From Patescibacteria group bacterium UBA6033 (GTDB lineage Bacteria; Patescibacteriota; Minisyncoccia; Phycocordibacterales; Phycocordibacteraceae): a stretch of DNA of 12,483 bases. The stretch covers positions 1 to 12,483 of the forward strand of contig DIZH01000005.1 in assembly GCA_002429325.1 (NCBI GenBank), read 5' to 3'. Positions 1-5,652 of this stretch are shown one piece after another (position 1 is the first letter of the stretch; each line of letters opens with the position of its first letter). The translations under genes were made by a program, and so were the position numbers. The notes beneath the pieces were generated by a model. It was not told where the DNA came from. It ran no database searches and saw only the letters and a program-made list of their open reading frames with translations.

Positions 1-1
1 G

Positions 2-73
2 CTCCGCGGGTAGGATTCGAACCTACGACCAACTCGTTAACAGCGAGCCGCTCTACCACTGAGCTACCGCGGA
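2..73 (-). tRNA. tRNA-Asn (anticodon GUU)
   Basis: The reverse complement folds as a full 72-nt cloverleaf. It has a 7-bp acceptor stem (TCCGCGG/CCGCGGA), a D arm GCTC..GAGC, an anticodon stem GCTCG/CGAGT enclosing the loop CTGTTAA, and a T arm GTAGG-TTCGAAT-CCTAC. The loop centre gives anticodon GTT, which reads Asn AAY codons. The discriminator base is G at position 2. The window edge cuts just after one further base (C at position 1), so whether CCA is encoded cannot be told. Confidence 0.97.
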
Positions 74-80
74 ATCTATG

Positions 81-103
81 CAGCCCTCCAGAGTGGAGGG
101 CTG
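81..103. other. 9-bp perfect hairpin just upstream of the tRNA
   Basis: CAGCCCTCC and GGAGGGCTG pair perfectly around a 5-nt loop. The hairpin lies 7 bases upstream of the mature 5' end of the minus-strand tRNA. It has no U-tract on the minus strand, so it is a weak terminator candidate. It may be a tRNA leader structure near the RNase P cleavage site, or a Rho-independent-like end for the short gene upstream. A TATAAG -10-like hexamer lies further upstream on the minus strand, at about 113-118. Confidence 0.5.
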
Positions 104-153
104 TTCGCATTCTAGCTTATAACCGATATCTCGCAATGTTCTGTATAGAAATG

Positions 154-178
154 AAAAAGGCGGTCACACGGACCGCCT
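154..178 (-). terminator. Intrinsic terminator of the small charged protein gene
   Basis: On the minus strand an 8-bp GC-rich stem (AGGCGGTC/GACCGCCT) with a 5-nt loop is followed directly by TTTTT. It lies 17 bases past the stop codon of the small minus-strand gene ending at 196, which supports that gene being real and transcribed alone. Confidence 0.75.
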
Positions 179-195
179 CCCTTTGCCCCGTAGGG

Positions 196-411
196 CTACT
201 TGATTTGCCCCATCGACAGGTGTTCGTGAATCAGCCGGTGCTTGACCGACCTCACCAGAAATTCCCTGTCCCCTTCCTTGGGTTCCCTCTTTGGTTCCCT
301 ACTGGGTCCCGGGGAATCTTGTTGCTGGCCTGGCTTTTCGTCCTGGATTCCCAAGACGTGTTGGCGCTCGACCCCGCGAGGGTGTTGCTGTTGCAATTCC
401 CGAAATGCCAT
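196..411 (-). CDS. Small charged hypothetical protein (71 aa)
   Basis: I do not recognise a family. The protein is very hydrophilic. It is rich in Gln, Pro, Arg, Lys and Glu through residues 6-48, including a REPKREPKEGDRE stretch, then has a short His/Leu-containing tail (residues 49-71). No membrane segment or signal peptide is visible, and the middle is probably disordered. Three things favour a real gene over the overlapping plus-strand frames: an AGGAG site 8 bases before the ATG at 411, an intrinsic terminator right after the stop, and no such signals on the plus strand. A weak promoter (TTGCCA...TATAAG, 15-base spacer) lies upstream at roughly 470-500. Such proteins are often nucleic-acid- or ribosome-associated, but nothing here proves that. 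Confidence 0.55.
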   Translation of the reverse strand: MAFRELQQQHPRGVERQHVLGIQDEKPGQQQDSPGPSREPKREPKEGDREFLVRSVKHRLIHEHLSMGQIK

Positions 412-580
412 ATTTCTGTCTCCTAAAGAACAATTCTGTTGGTGAAAACCAATATAAGAGCGAATCCCTTATAGTGCCGAGCGAACTCTGGCAATAGAGA
501 GGATAAGTCCACTATATTACCGGCGCTTGCTCGGAATCGAAAGTAGAAACCACTCTCGTTCCCTCGCTTCGCTTGGCAAT

Positions 581-607
581 AAAAAATGCGGGTCGTTTAG
601 GATCCGC
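581..607 (-). terminator. Intrinsic terminator downstream of the SET gene
   Basis: A 7-bp stem (588-594 with 601-607, one G-U pair on the plus strand) is followed on the minus strand by ATTTTTTATT. It lies about 50 bases beyond the stop of the SET-domain gene, the only minus-strand gene reading into it. The plus-strand side has only a short T run, so minus is the likelier direction. Confidence 0.6.
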
Positions 608-658
608 TTTCTTACCGGTTAGTACCACTGTAACACGAGTATTCTTTGGATGCAAGAG

Positions 659-1072
659 TTACTTTTTTACCGAGCATTTGCCACATCGGCAGCCGAACGG
701 TGCGATATGCTCAGCGACGTATTCTTCGCCGTAGTCATAGGAGAACTCTTCACCTGTCTTAATACCCTTGATAGCGTCAATAAAAATCTTTCCGCGGACA
801 ATATTCGGTTCACAGTTCGGCTTACAGGAATGATTGATGTAGCGAGCGAAGTTATCGCGCTGCGTACCATCGATAGTCTTCCGCGTGTTCACCTCAAAGA
901 GGTATTTGCTCTTGCTTGAGTACTCCTCTGCCTTGGAGATCTCCCGGCCGAAGTATTCGATGATGCGCTCCCCTTTTTTGTAGGGACGAGTTGCAAAGAG
1001 GCCGAGCCCTGCGCTCGACCTTTTTACCTGCAGCCCCTCTGGGCATACTGTTTTTTTCTTTTTTGCGGTCAT
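659..1072 (-). CDS. SET-domain protein lysine methyltransferase-like (137 aa)
   Basis: A minimal SET domain, expected to transfer a methyl group from S-adenosylmethionine to protein lysines. Visible SET hallmarks in order: the GLGLFAT cofactor motif (residues 22-28), EYFG (39-42), NFARYINHSCKPNCEP with the NHSCxPN cofactor motif (80-86), GEEFSYDYG with the catalytic-type Tyr (107-115), and a C-terminal CRCGKC (128-133) like the zinc-binding post-SET tail. The chosen ATG at 1072 makes a basic MTAKKKK start. The longer reading from 1114 would run through the promoter and start codon of the divergent gene at 1093. Bacterial SET proteins act on varied targets (in chlamydiae, histone-like proteins), and the substrate here is unknown. 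It has its own downstream terminator. Confidence 0.88.
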   Translation of the reverse strand: MTAKKKKTVCPEGLQVKRSSAGLGLFATRPYKKGERIIEYFGREISKAEEYSSKSKYLFEVNTRKTIDGTQRDNFARYINHSCKPNCEPNIVRGKIFIDAIKGIKTGEEFSYDYGEEYVAEHIAPFGCRCGKCSVKK

Positions 1073-1092
1073 GACGTTATACTGTATATACC
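1073..1092. promoter_or_regulatory. Divergent promoter region between SET and CofE-like genes
   Basis: Only 20 bases separate the two start codons. On the plus strand TATACT (1078-1083) lies 9 bases before the ATG at 1093. On the minus strand overlapping TATACA/TATAAC hexamers precede the ATG at 1072. No Shine-Dalgarno is present on either side, so both transcripts are likely leaderless or nearly so and probably compete for polymerase. No good -35 is visible for either. Confidence 0.5.
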
Positions 1093-1809
1093 ATGCCAAC
1101 CGACCTCGTGCCAAATAAAGGAAAGAATCTTGACGCCGTCGCCCTCGGAACTCGCTACCTCAGACTACCGGTGAAAACGCGCCTTATCGAACAGTGCGAC
1201 GATCTCATGGCACTTCTAGCGGAATACGCGGCCACACACCTCAAAGAAGGCGACCTATTGTTTGTAAGCGAAAAAATTGTCTGTATCACGCAGCCGGGCC
1301 GCATGATAAAGATAGCGGATGTGAAGACTTCGTTCCTCGCGCGCCTCCTCTCGCGGCAAGTGAAGAATCATGTGGGTACGCCGAAGTTCCGCGGCTTCGG
1401 ACATGGCACGGCACCCGCGATGCAACTGCTCATCGAAGAGGCTGGTTACCCGCGTGTGCTTTTCGCTGCGGTTGTCAGCGCAATAACTCGCCCACTCGGC
1501 ATCAAAGGCGCTTTTTATTATCTCGTCGGCAAACGCGCAAAATCCATCGACTGCCCAATGTCGTTCACGCTTGCTCCCTACACTGAGTATGCGAAGCGTG
1601 CTCCGCTCGACCCAGATGGCGTCGCAAAGAAAATCAAGGGACGGTTCGGCGCCGACACCGTCATTGTCGACGCTAACTATCGCGGCGCATTTTCACTTGG
1701 GAAATCAAACAATGCCATTACCGAAAAATTCATTCAAGAGCTTTTGCACGACAATCCTGCCGGACAAGACAGCGAAATGACGCCGTTTTTCATCATTCGC
1801 AAAGCCTGA
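1093..1809 (+). CDS. CofE-like (F420-0:gamma-glutamyl ligase family) protein (238 aa)
   Basis: Resembles the coenzyme F420-0:L-glutamate ligase (CofE/FbiB N-terminal) fold family, which makes amide bonds to glutamate using GTP and divalent metal. Supporting segments are DLLFVSEKIVCITQPGR (residues 54-70; CofE has a 'KIVSkxEGR' block here), the Gly-rich FRGFGHGTAP (99-108), and VIVDANYRGAFSLG (190-203), matching the CofE 'DxNdxG..xlG' metal-site block. The length fits the single-domain CofE type. Start choice: ATG at 1093 with a -10-like TATACT 9 bases upstream and no Shine-Dalgarno. No F420 pathway gene is nearby, so the substrate is probably not F420-0 but another carboxylate or glutamyl acceptor. 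Downstream lies a structured non-coding stretch ending in a terminator. Confidence 0.8.
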   Translation: MPTDLVPNKGKNLDAVALGTRYLRLPVKTRLIEQCDDLMALLAEYAATHLKEGDLLFVSEKIVCITQPGRMIKIADVKTSFLARLLSRQVKNHVGTPKFRGFGHGTAPAMQLLIEEAGYPRVLFAAVVSAITRPLGIKGAFYYLVGKRAKSIDCPMSFTLAPYTEYAKRAPLDPDGVAKKIKGRFGADTVIVDANYRGAFSLGKSNNAITEKFIQELLHDNPAGQDSEMTPFFIIRKA

Positions 1810-1810
1810 G

Positions 1811-2068
1811 CCAGGTTGACAACAGAATATAGGCGAGGTATCGTCCGGACAGACTAGAGCGGCGAAGTTGCGGAAAGCGGAGTTGGTCAGCACCCTACCA
1901 GGAAGCTGATTACGCAAGGGTAGCGAAGCACGGTGTTCCTCCCGCCGTGTAGCAGAATACCTCAACGTCAGGCAAGGCGAAGAAAGGGCCCTCCTGTGCG
2001 CTTTCCGCACTTCTCCGGTTCACGGGAGGGTCCACTGCATGTCGGAAACACCGACATGTTTTCATTTT
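1811..2068 (+). ncRNA. Candidate structured RNA (or very long structured 3' UTR), unassigned
   Basis: No convincing protein fits this gap between converging genes, yet it has strong RNA-fold potential and ends in a plus-strand terminator. Pairings seen: 1869-1879 with 1999-2009 (11 contiguous bp, extended by GAAG/CTTC 1864-1867 with 2010-2013 across one bulged base); 1986-1994 with 2025-2033 (9 bp, one G-U that is a pair only on the plus strand); 1885-1891 with 1905-1911 (7 bp, two plus-strand G-U pairs), whose loop bases 1895-1899 can pair with 1919-1923 as an H-type pseudoknot; and 1929-1933 with 1945-1949. An internal promoter candidate is TTGACA (1816-1821), 17-base spacer, TATCGT (1839-1844), giving an RNA from about 1851. 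I could not match it to RNase P RNA, tmRNA, 6S or SRP RNA by their conserved motifs. It may instead be the 3' UTR of the CofE-like mRNA. Confidence 0.45.
2038..2068 (+). terminator. Plus-strand intrinsic terminator
   Basis: CATGTCGG and CCGACATG form a perfect 8-bp stem around the loop AAACA, followed by TTTTCATTTT. It ends whatever plus-strand transcript covers 1811-2037, and lies 229 bases past the CofE-like stop codon. Confidence 0.8.
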
Positions 2069-2080
2069 ATATACAGTCTC

Positions 2081-2737
2081 CTATGTCCGCGAATCGGACT
2101 TTTCCCATTCAGTGTGCGTGCCGGCTTTGAGCTCCATCGGGTCAGCTTTCCGTACATAGCGCCAGTTCCCTTCTGGCATCAGGTAATAATGAGGAGTGAC
2201 ACTCAGCGCTTCTGCGACCTCCCATAGGTCTGTGTCTTTCGTAATCCAGTCTGTACCGAAACGTTTTTGTAAATCAAGCGGCTTGCTGTAACACTCGAGC
2301 GTCTTCTCTCCATTTGAGAGCATGAACCATTCATTGAAATACGAGAGCGCGAGTTCACGCGGCGTGCGATAGATAGGATCGCGAAATCGAAGCACAGAGT
2401 GATTCGTTTTGCTGATGGCGCCATAATGACCGCCGCGCTTATACAGCGTAATGACGTGGTCCACATCGCCCCGTCCCATTCGAGCTGAGAGATTCATAAT
2501 GAGCGGCGGTTCGCCCTGCAGCCAAAGCGCCGTTGCAGCGAGCATCGCACCTTCGATGCAATGACTCTTGTGTTCACGCAAGACGCGTCGAGGTGACATA
2601 TGCGTATCTCCTTTCTTTTCGAAATTGAACGGTATCGCATCAAGGTAATCCTGTATCTTGATGGGCGTCGAAAGTGCTTTGAGCGTTGCATACTCTTCTT
2701 TTGTGAGACCCGAGGCGAGCCGCGTAAGACGTTCCAT
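2081..2737 (-). CDS. Transglutaminase-like cysteine peptidase-fold protein (218 aa)
   Basis: A soluble protein with the outline of a transglutaminase-like (papain-fold) domain. The pieces are HKSHCIEGAMLAATAL with candidate catalytic Cys60 at the start of a helix, DHVITLYKRGGHYGAISKTNHSVLRFRDP with candidate His94 (or His104), and Asp120 after the strand. The order Cys-His-Asp and the 'aLWLQG' helix after the Cys fit the family. No signal peptide or membrane segment is seen. Whether it is an active peptidase or cross-linker, or a non-catalytic member, cannot be told. The start ATG at 2737 has TATGCT 6 bases upstream and no Shine-Dalgarno. The hairpin at 2760-2797 separates it from the gene upstream, so it is probably transcribed alone. 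No clear minus-strand terminator is seen below 2081. Confidence 0.72.
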   Translation of the reverse strand: MERLTRLASGLTKEEYATLKALSTPIKIQDYLDAIPFNFEKKGDTHMSPRRVLREHKSHCIEGAMLAATALWLQGEPPLIMNLSARMGRGDVDHVITLYKRGGHYGAISKTNHSVLRFRDPIYRTPRELALSYFNEWFMLSNGEKTLECYSKPLDLQKRFGTDWITKDTDLWEVAEALSVTPHYYLMPEGNWRYVRKADPMELKAGTHTEWEKSDSRT

Positions 2738-2743
2738 GCACTA

Positions 2744-2749
2744 AGCATA
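2744..2749 (-). promoter_or_regulatory. -10-like TATGCT of the transglutaminase-like gene
   Basis: The minus-strand hexamer TATGCT ends 6 bases before the ATG at 2737 and sits just beyond the terminator of the preceding gene. No ribosome binding site fits in this spacing, so the transcript would start at or next to the start codon. No convincing -35 is visible. Confidence 0.45.
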
Positions 2750-2759
2750 GCGTAAAACA

Positions 2760-2797
2760 AAAAACACGTGCGCCGCTTTCGCGGCGCACGTGTTTTT
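2760..2797 (-). terminator. Strong symmetrical terminator hairpin
   Basis: A perfect 17-bp inverted repeat (2760-2776 with 2781-2797) has A-tract and T-tract ends. On the minus strand the loop is the stable GAAA tetraloop and the stem runs into TTTTTTG. It begins 8 bases after the stop codon of the 3D-domain gene, whose transcript it must end. Being symmetrical, it could also stop plus-strand antisense transcription. Confidence 0.92.
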
Positions 2798-2804
2798 GAT
2801 TTGG

Positions 2805-3377
2805 TTACTTAAGGGCGAGCTGGCTTGCCTTTCCTACAAGCGCAGCGAGCTGCTCTTGAGTCTTAGGAATATGATTGAAGTCGACATGGCCGACAACACG
2901 GAAAGTCACGCCCTTACAGATACCGAGAATATTGGCAGCATTAATTTCAGTACCGTTCGTTCTCACGTAATTCGATTTCGTATCGAAAAGAACATCGATA
3001 CGATCGGTATACCGCGGATTCATGGTGTCTTCGATGACTCGATAACCGACGAGCGGAGCGACAGCACCAAAGCCGCAGGTATCGTTTGAAGCGTTCGAAC
3101 CGTCGAGTTCGATAATCGTGCCGAACGGAAGTTCATCAGCAAGATTCCCCGAACGCGCGGCGATGACCTCGGGGTTGGAGTATGCTCCACTGGCCGTCTC
3201 GAAGGGATTATTGTCGGTCTGTGCCGCTACCGCGTTGTAGGCGGTAAGGGTGACGCTATAGCCTGGAATGGCTACGGGCGCCGAGGCGACAGTTCTAGGA
3301 GCAACGGCGTTTTGGTTAGGAAACGACGCGGCGCCGAGAAAAAGTGAAAAGCCCATAAGGGCTCCAAGAATTGGCAT
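2805..3377 (-). CDS. Exported 3D-domain protein (190 aa), probable cell-wall enzyme
   Basis: An N-terminal hydrophobic signal (residues 1-19) leads to an extracellular region with a 3D-type double-psi beta-barrel, the fold of MltA-like lytic transglycosylases and the YuiC/Rpf-associated proteins, named for three Asp. Matching blocks are TLTAYNA (44-50), VIAARSG..LPFGTIIELDG (71-93), and YRVIEDTMNPRYTDRIDVLFDTKS (112-135), with the candidate Asp triad Asp117, Asp125 and Asp128. Family members cleave or remodel peptidoglycan. The ATG at 3377 leaves no basic residue before the hydrophobic stretch. An in-frame CTG at 3398, after a GAGG at 3409-3412, would add LFRYLNS with the usual Arg and may be the true start. 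The gene is driven from the promoter at 3423-3451 and ended by the hairpin at 2760-2797. Confidence 0.78.
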   Translation of the reverse strand: MPILGALMGFSLFLGAASFPNQNAVAPRTVASAPVAIPGYSVTLTAYNAVAAQTDNNPFETASGAYSNPEVIAARSGNLADELPFGTIIELDGSNASNDTCGFGAVAPLVGYRVIEDTMNPRYTDRIDVLFDTKSNYVRTNGTEINAANILGICKGVTFRVVGHVDFNHIPKTQEQLAALVGKASQLALK

Positions 3378-3422
3378 TGAGTTAAGATACCGAAACAGTC
3401 AATGACTGCCTCGTTGTTTGCT

Positions 3423-3451
3423 ATAGTAGCATATTGACAATCTCTTGTCAA
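3423..3451 (-). promoter_or_regulatory. Consensus-type promoter overlapped by a 7-bp inverted repeat
   Basis: On the minus strand, TTGACA (3451-3446), a 17-base spacer and TACTAT (3428-3423) form a near-consensus sigma-70-type promoter, with an extended TGC directly before the -10. It points into the 3D-domain gene. The -35 is one arm of the perfect inverted repeat TTGACAA-TCTC-TTGTCAA (3434-3451), which could be an operator that blocks -35 access. The expected start near 3416 leaves about 39 bases before the ATG at 3377. Confidence 0.75.
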
Positions 3452-3456
3452 TAGGT

Positions 3457-3999
3457 CTAATTGGTCTTTGGGGCGAGGAAACGGCGAACCCCGTAGTAGC
3501 CAATAAAGGCAGAGCATACGCCGATAAGTGCCCCGCCGATAATATCAGACGGATAATGCACGCCCGCGGCGACCCGGCCGAAAGTGATGATTGCCGTTAC
3601 GATGAAAAACCCGATACCCCACTTCTTGTTGTAGAGGTACATCACGGTTGAGAGCCCATAAAAGAACGTTGAATGACCCGAGGGGAACGACCAAGCGGAG
3701 TCGGTAAGGAGTTGATGTACTGAAAGCATGGCCGGGTCGGCAAAGGGACGCAATCGATGGATAAACAGACGGATGACCTCAGTGATGACGCCGCGGGAGA
3801 GGAAGGTGGCTACAACCGCAACCGAGAACATCTCAATCTTCTGCCGCCATGGGTACTTGCTGAAATAGAGGAATGCGAAGAACATCGCACCGAGGATATA
3901 TGCGAGGTAATCGGCACAGAACACGATGAGGGAATCAACCGCATGGGACTGCCCTGCCAGATTATTGAGAAGATAGAAAAGTTGTATATCGAATGGCAT
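3457..3999 (-). CDS. PAP2-superfamily membrane phosphatase (180 aa), undecaprenyl-diphosphatase-like
   Basis: An integral membrane acid phosphatase of the PAP2/BcrC type. All three signature motifs are present: Arg77-x6-Arg84-Pro85 (motif 1), FPSGHST with His109 (motif 2), and GRVAAGVHYPSD with Arg142, His148 (the phosphohistidine nucleophile) and Asp152 (motif 3). About five to six hydrophobic segments surround them. Family members remove a phosphate from undecaprenyl diphosphate to recycle the cell-wall lipid carrier, or dephosphorylate other lipid phosphates. The length matches BcrC-type proteins. It starts 9 bases after the stop of the VIT1-like gene, so the two are likely one operon. A TAATAT hexamer 6 bases before the ATG overlaps that stop codon and may give an internal leaderless start. 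No Shine-Dalgarno is visible. Confidence 0.92.
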   Translation of the reverse strand: MPFDIQLFYLLNNLAGQSHAVDSLIVFCADYLAYILGAMFFAFLYFSKYPWRQKIEMFSVAVVATFLSRGVITEVIRLFIHRLRPFADPAMLSVHQLLTDSAWSFPSGHSTFFYGLSTVMYLYNKKWGIGFFIVTAIITFGRVAAGVHYPSDIIGGALIGVCSAFIGYYGVRRFLAPKTN

Positions 4000-4008
4000 A
4001 TGCAGATA

Positions 4009-4503
4009 TTACTTTGTCGGAACTAACAGACCGACGACGGTACCGATGACGATTGCGACGCCGCCGAGGAGCGCCATGCGAAAACCTCGCGAAAACACAG
4101 AGAGCTTAGCGATGCGTCCGCTTACCGCTCCTACGATAAACAACGCTGTGATGGACAAAACGATTGACCCGACAAGCGCCGTGTAGTCAGTAAATATGAG
4201 GTACGGCAAGATGGGGATGAACGCAGCCATCACGAACACGACAAACATCAGCGTCCCCGCGCCAAACGCATTCTTTCCGCCGATGTCTTTTTTCGCCACA
4301 TACTCTTCGACCGACTCTTCAGAGAGAAAGTTCCCTACCGCCATCGAGAATGCCTCGACGAACGCATAGATGATACCTGTAAGCGCGATGGTGGTGTGCG
4401 GCGCACCCGCGACATCAATACCTGCAAGAAGACCCACGGTAGAGACGAGACTGTCGATGATGCCGAAAATAATGGTGCGCAGATAGAGCGCGGGGCTTTT
4501 CAT
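4009..4503 (-). CDS. VIT1/CCC1-family divalent metal transporter-like membrane protein (164 aa)
   Basis: Matches the VIT1/CCC1 family of iron/manganese H+ antiporters. TM1 holds RTIIFGIIDSLVSTVGLLAGI (residues 9-29), where the family usually has 'FGxxDGlvs..gll.G', and TM2 holds AFVEAFSMAVGNFLSEES (47-64), matching 'A.SMa.GeylS..se'. Asp17 and Met54 correspond to the metal-pathway Asp and Met. Three further membrane helices follow (about 82-104, 107-128 and 142-161). The usual DG is DS here, and the cytosolic metal-binding helical domain between TM2 and TM3 is nearly absent, so this is a short form like many bacterial ones. The start is ATG at 4503, with an extended -10 (TGC-TACTAT) 7 bases upstream and no Shine-Dalgarno. 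It probably leads the operon with the PAP2 gene. Confidence 0.87.
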   Translation of the reverse strand: MKSPALYLRTIIFGIIDSLVSTVGLLAGIDVAGAPHTTIALTGIIYAFVEAFSMAVGNFLSEESVEEYVAKKDIGGKNAFGAGTLMFVVFVMAAFIPILPYLIFTDYTALVGSIVLSITALFIVGAVSGRIAKLSVFSRGFRMALLGGVAIVIGTVVGLLVPTK

Positions 4504-4510
4504 AAAAAGA

Positions 4511-4519
4511 ATAGTAGCA
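4511..4519 (-). promoter_or_regulatory. Extended -10 (TGC-TACTAT) of the VIT1-like gene
   Basis: On the minus strand TGC-TACTAT ends 7 bases before the ATG at 4503, identical to the extended -10 at 3423-3431. The short distance predicts a leaderless mRNA. No good -35 is needed or seen with an extended -10. Confidence 0.6.
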
Positions 4520-4520
4520 T

Positions 4521-4556
4521 AGGAAAAGATGAACCCCGGCTGCTATGCAGCCGGGG
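4521..4556 (-). terminator. Intrinsic terminator of the PLP-enzyme gene
   Basis: A perfect 10-bp stem (4534-4543 with 4547-4556, CCCCGGCTGC/GCAGCCGGGG) with a 3-nt loop is followed on the minus strand by TTCATCTTTT. It begins 22 bases after the stop at 4579, preceded by a second small hairpin (GACGC...GCGTC, 4562-4576). Confidence 0.8.
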
Positions 4557-4578
4557 CCCAAGACGCGCGAAGCGTCGG

Positions 4579-5652
4579 TCAGAGTCCTTGTCCGGTCAGG
4601 AGAACATCGAGAGGCGGCAGCTCGCGCTGCATCCCCAAGACGTTGTCCTTCAGTTCCGATGCGTAGAGATCGGTGTACCCCGAGTAATCATCCGCACCGA
4701 ATGTGAGCAGGAGGACTTTCCCATCGGATTTGCGACGATACTTGTCGAGGGTGCCATCACGCTTACGCGTTTCCACCCACGCAAATGCCGCGAACACGGT
4801 GGCACCGAAGGAGTGGCCGAACATGAACCGCAGCCCGGGGCCACGCCTCACGACATACGGCCACGACAGGTACGACAGCAGAATCGACTGGTACCGCGGC
4901 GCCTGGAGCAGTTCTTCTTCAGGGAAGTAGCTGCGCCAGTCATGAAGTACATCCTCCTTGATCTTGAACAGGTTCTTGCCACCGGACAGGTCTTCATGCC
5001 CAGCGACGACAACCATCTTCACTTCAAGGGGGAGTCCCATCTTGGCGACAGCTTTCGCGACACCGATCGGAGTTCCGCACGAACCCCCGAGGAAGAATGC
5101 GGCAGCTGCATCTTCATTGCCGGCAATCACTTGCGGCGCGAGCATGTCGCATTGCGCTTCAATGTTCCATGCGTTGCCGTACTGGTCGGGGTTGTAATAC
5201 CCCGGCTGCTCACCCAGCTGACGCGCGAGCTGCGCACCGCCACTCGACACGAGCCTCGGTTGAATGAGGCCGCCTGCAAGCACGCGGACAGCGTTCAACT
5301 TCGCGGCCGGCATGAACTGGTTCATGATGGGTTCGAACCGCAACCCAAGTTCGATACAGTGCCCCGCCAGCTCTCTCGCGGTGTTGCCGCTCGATTGCTC
5401 GACGATCACCGTATCCTGCTCAATGTGGCCGCTCAGAACCCCGTTATAGAGGCCCGCGAGCGACATCATCGATTTGCTGTTGGTCTTGGCAGTACCGGTG
5501 CAGGCGCTGACGGCTTTGATAACAACGCCGTCGTTGTGGAAGTAGTTGAACTCCGCCGGGAACTCGTCAGACGTCACCGCAAGCTTGACCCAGACATGGT
5601 GCTTCAGTTGATTGAAGAGCGGATGCTCCAGCAATTTCTTCGTTCCGTTCAT
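4579..5652 (-). CDS. Fold-type II PLP enzyme, cysteine synthase/threonine synthase-like (357 aa)
   Basis: A pyridoxal-phosphate enzyme of the tryptophan-synthase-beta superfamily. Lys60 in the TNSKSMMSLAGLYNG block sits where cysteine synthases carry the PLP-binding Lys. EQSSGNTARELA (86-97) matches the (T/S)SGNT substrate loop, YNPDQYGNAWN (153-163) resembles the 'pxQfxNpxN' segment, and GGSCGTPIG (189-197) is the phosphate-binding Gly loop. The C-terminal TFGADDYSGYTDLY (317-330) matches the family's closing region. The usual 'NPTGSxKdR' context is altered, so the substrate is uncertain: beta-replacement or beta-elimination on a serine/cysteine-type amino acid is only a class-level guess. 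The start is ATG at 5652, with AAGGAG (5658-5663) 5 bases upstream. The longer reading from 5682 lacks such a site. The clear Shine-Dalgarno and GC-rich third positions set it apart from its neighbours. Confidence 0.85.
   Translation of the reverse strand: MNGTKKLLEHPLFNQLKHHVWVKLAVTSDEFPAEFNYFHNDGVVIKAVSACTGTAKTNSKSMMSLAGLYNGVLSGHIEQDTVIVEQSSGNTARELAGHCIELGLRFEPIMNQFMPAAKLNAVRVLAGGLIQPRLVSSGGAQLARQLGEQPGYYNPDQYGNAWNIEAQCDMLAPQVIAGNEDAAAAFFLGGSCGTPIGVAKAVAKMGLPLEVKMVVVAGHEDLSGGKNLFKIKEDVLHDWRSYFPEEELLQAPRYQSILLSYLSWPYVVRRGPGLRFMFGHSFGATVFAAFAWVETRKRDGTLDKYRRKSDGKVLLLTFGADDYSGYTDLYASELKDNVLGMQRELPPLDVLLTGQGL

Noticed and set aside
81..178. Two hairpins near the tRNA as part of a repeat array or CRISPR
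   Set aside because: Their sequences are unrelated. The second is an ordinary intrinsic terminator, and there is no repeat-spacer pattern.
136..497. Three overlapping plus-strand frames opposite the small charged protein
   Set aside because: None has a ribosome binding site or promoter, and the terminator with its T-tract is on the minus strand.
1705..2010. Minus-strand 101-codon frame across the end of the CofE-like gene
   Set aside because: It has no start signals, no recognisable domain, and overlaps both coding and RNA-like structure on the plus strand.
1811..2068. RNase P RNA, suggested by a GAGG...TCCGGAC resemblance near 1835-1850
   Set aside because: The conserved GAAAGTCC core and the matching 3' ACAGAA...GGCTTA strand are missing, and the length is too short.
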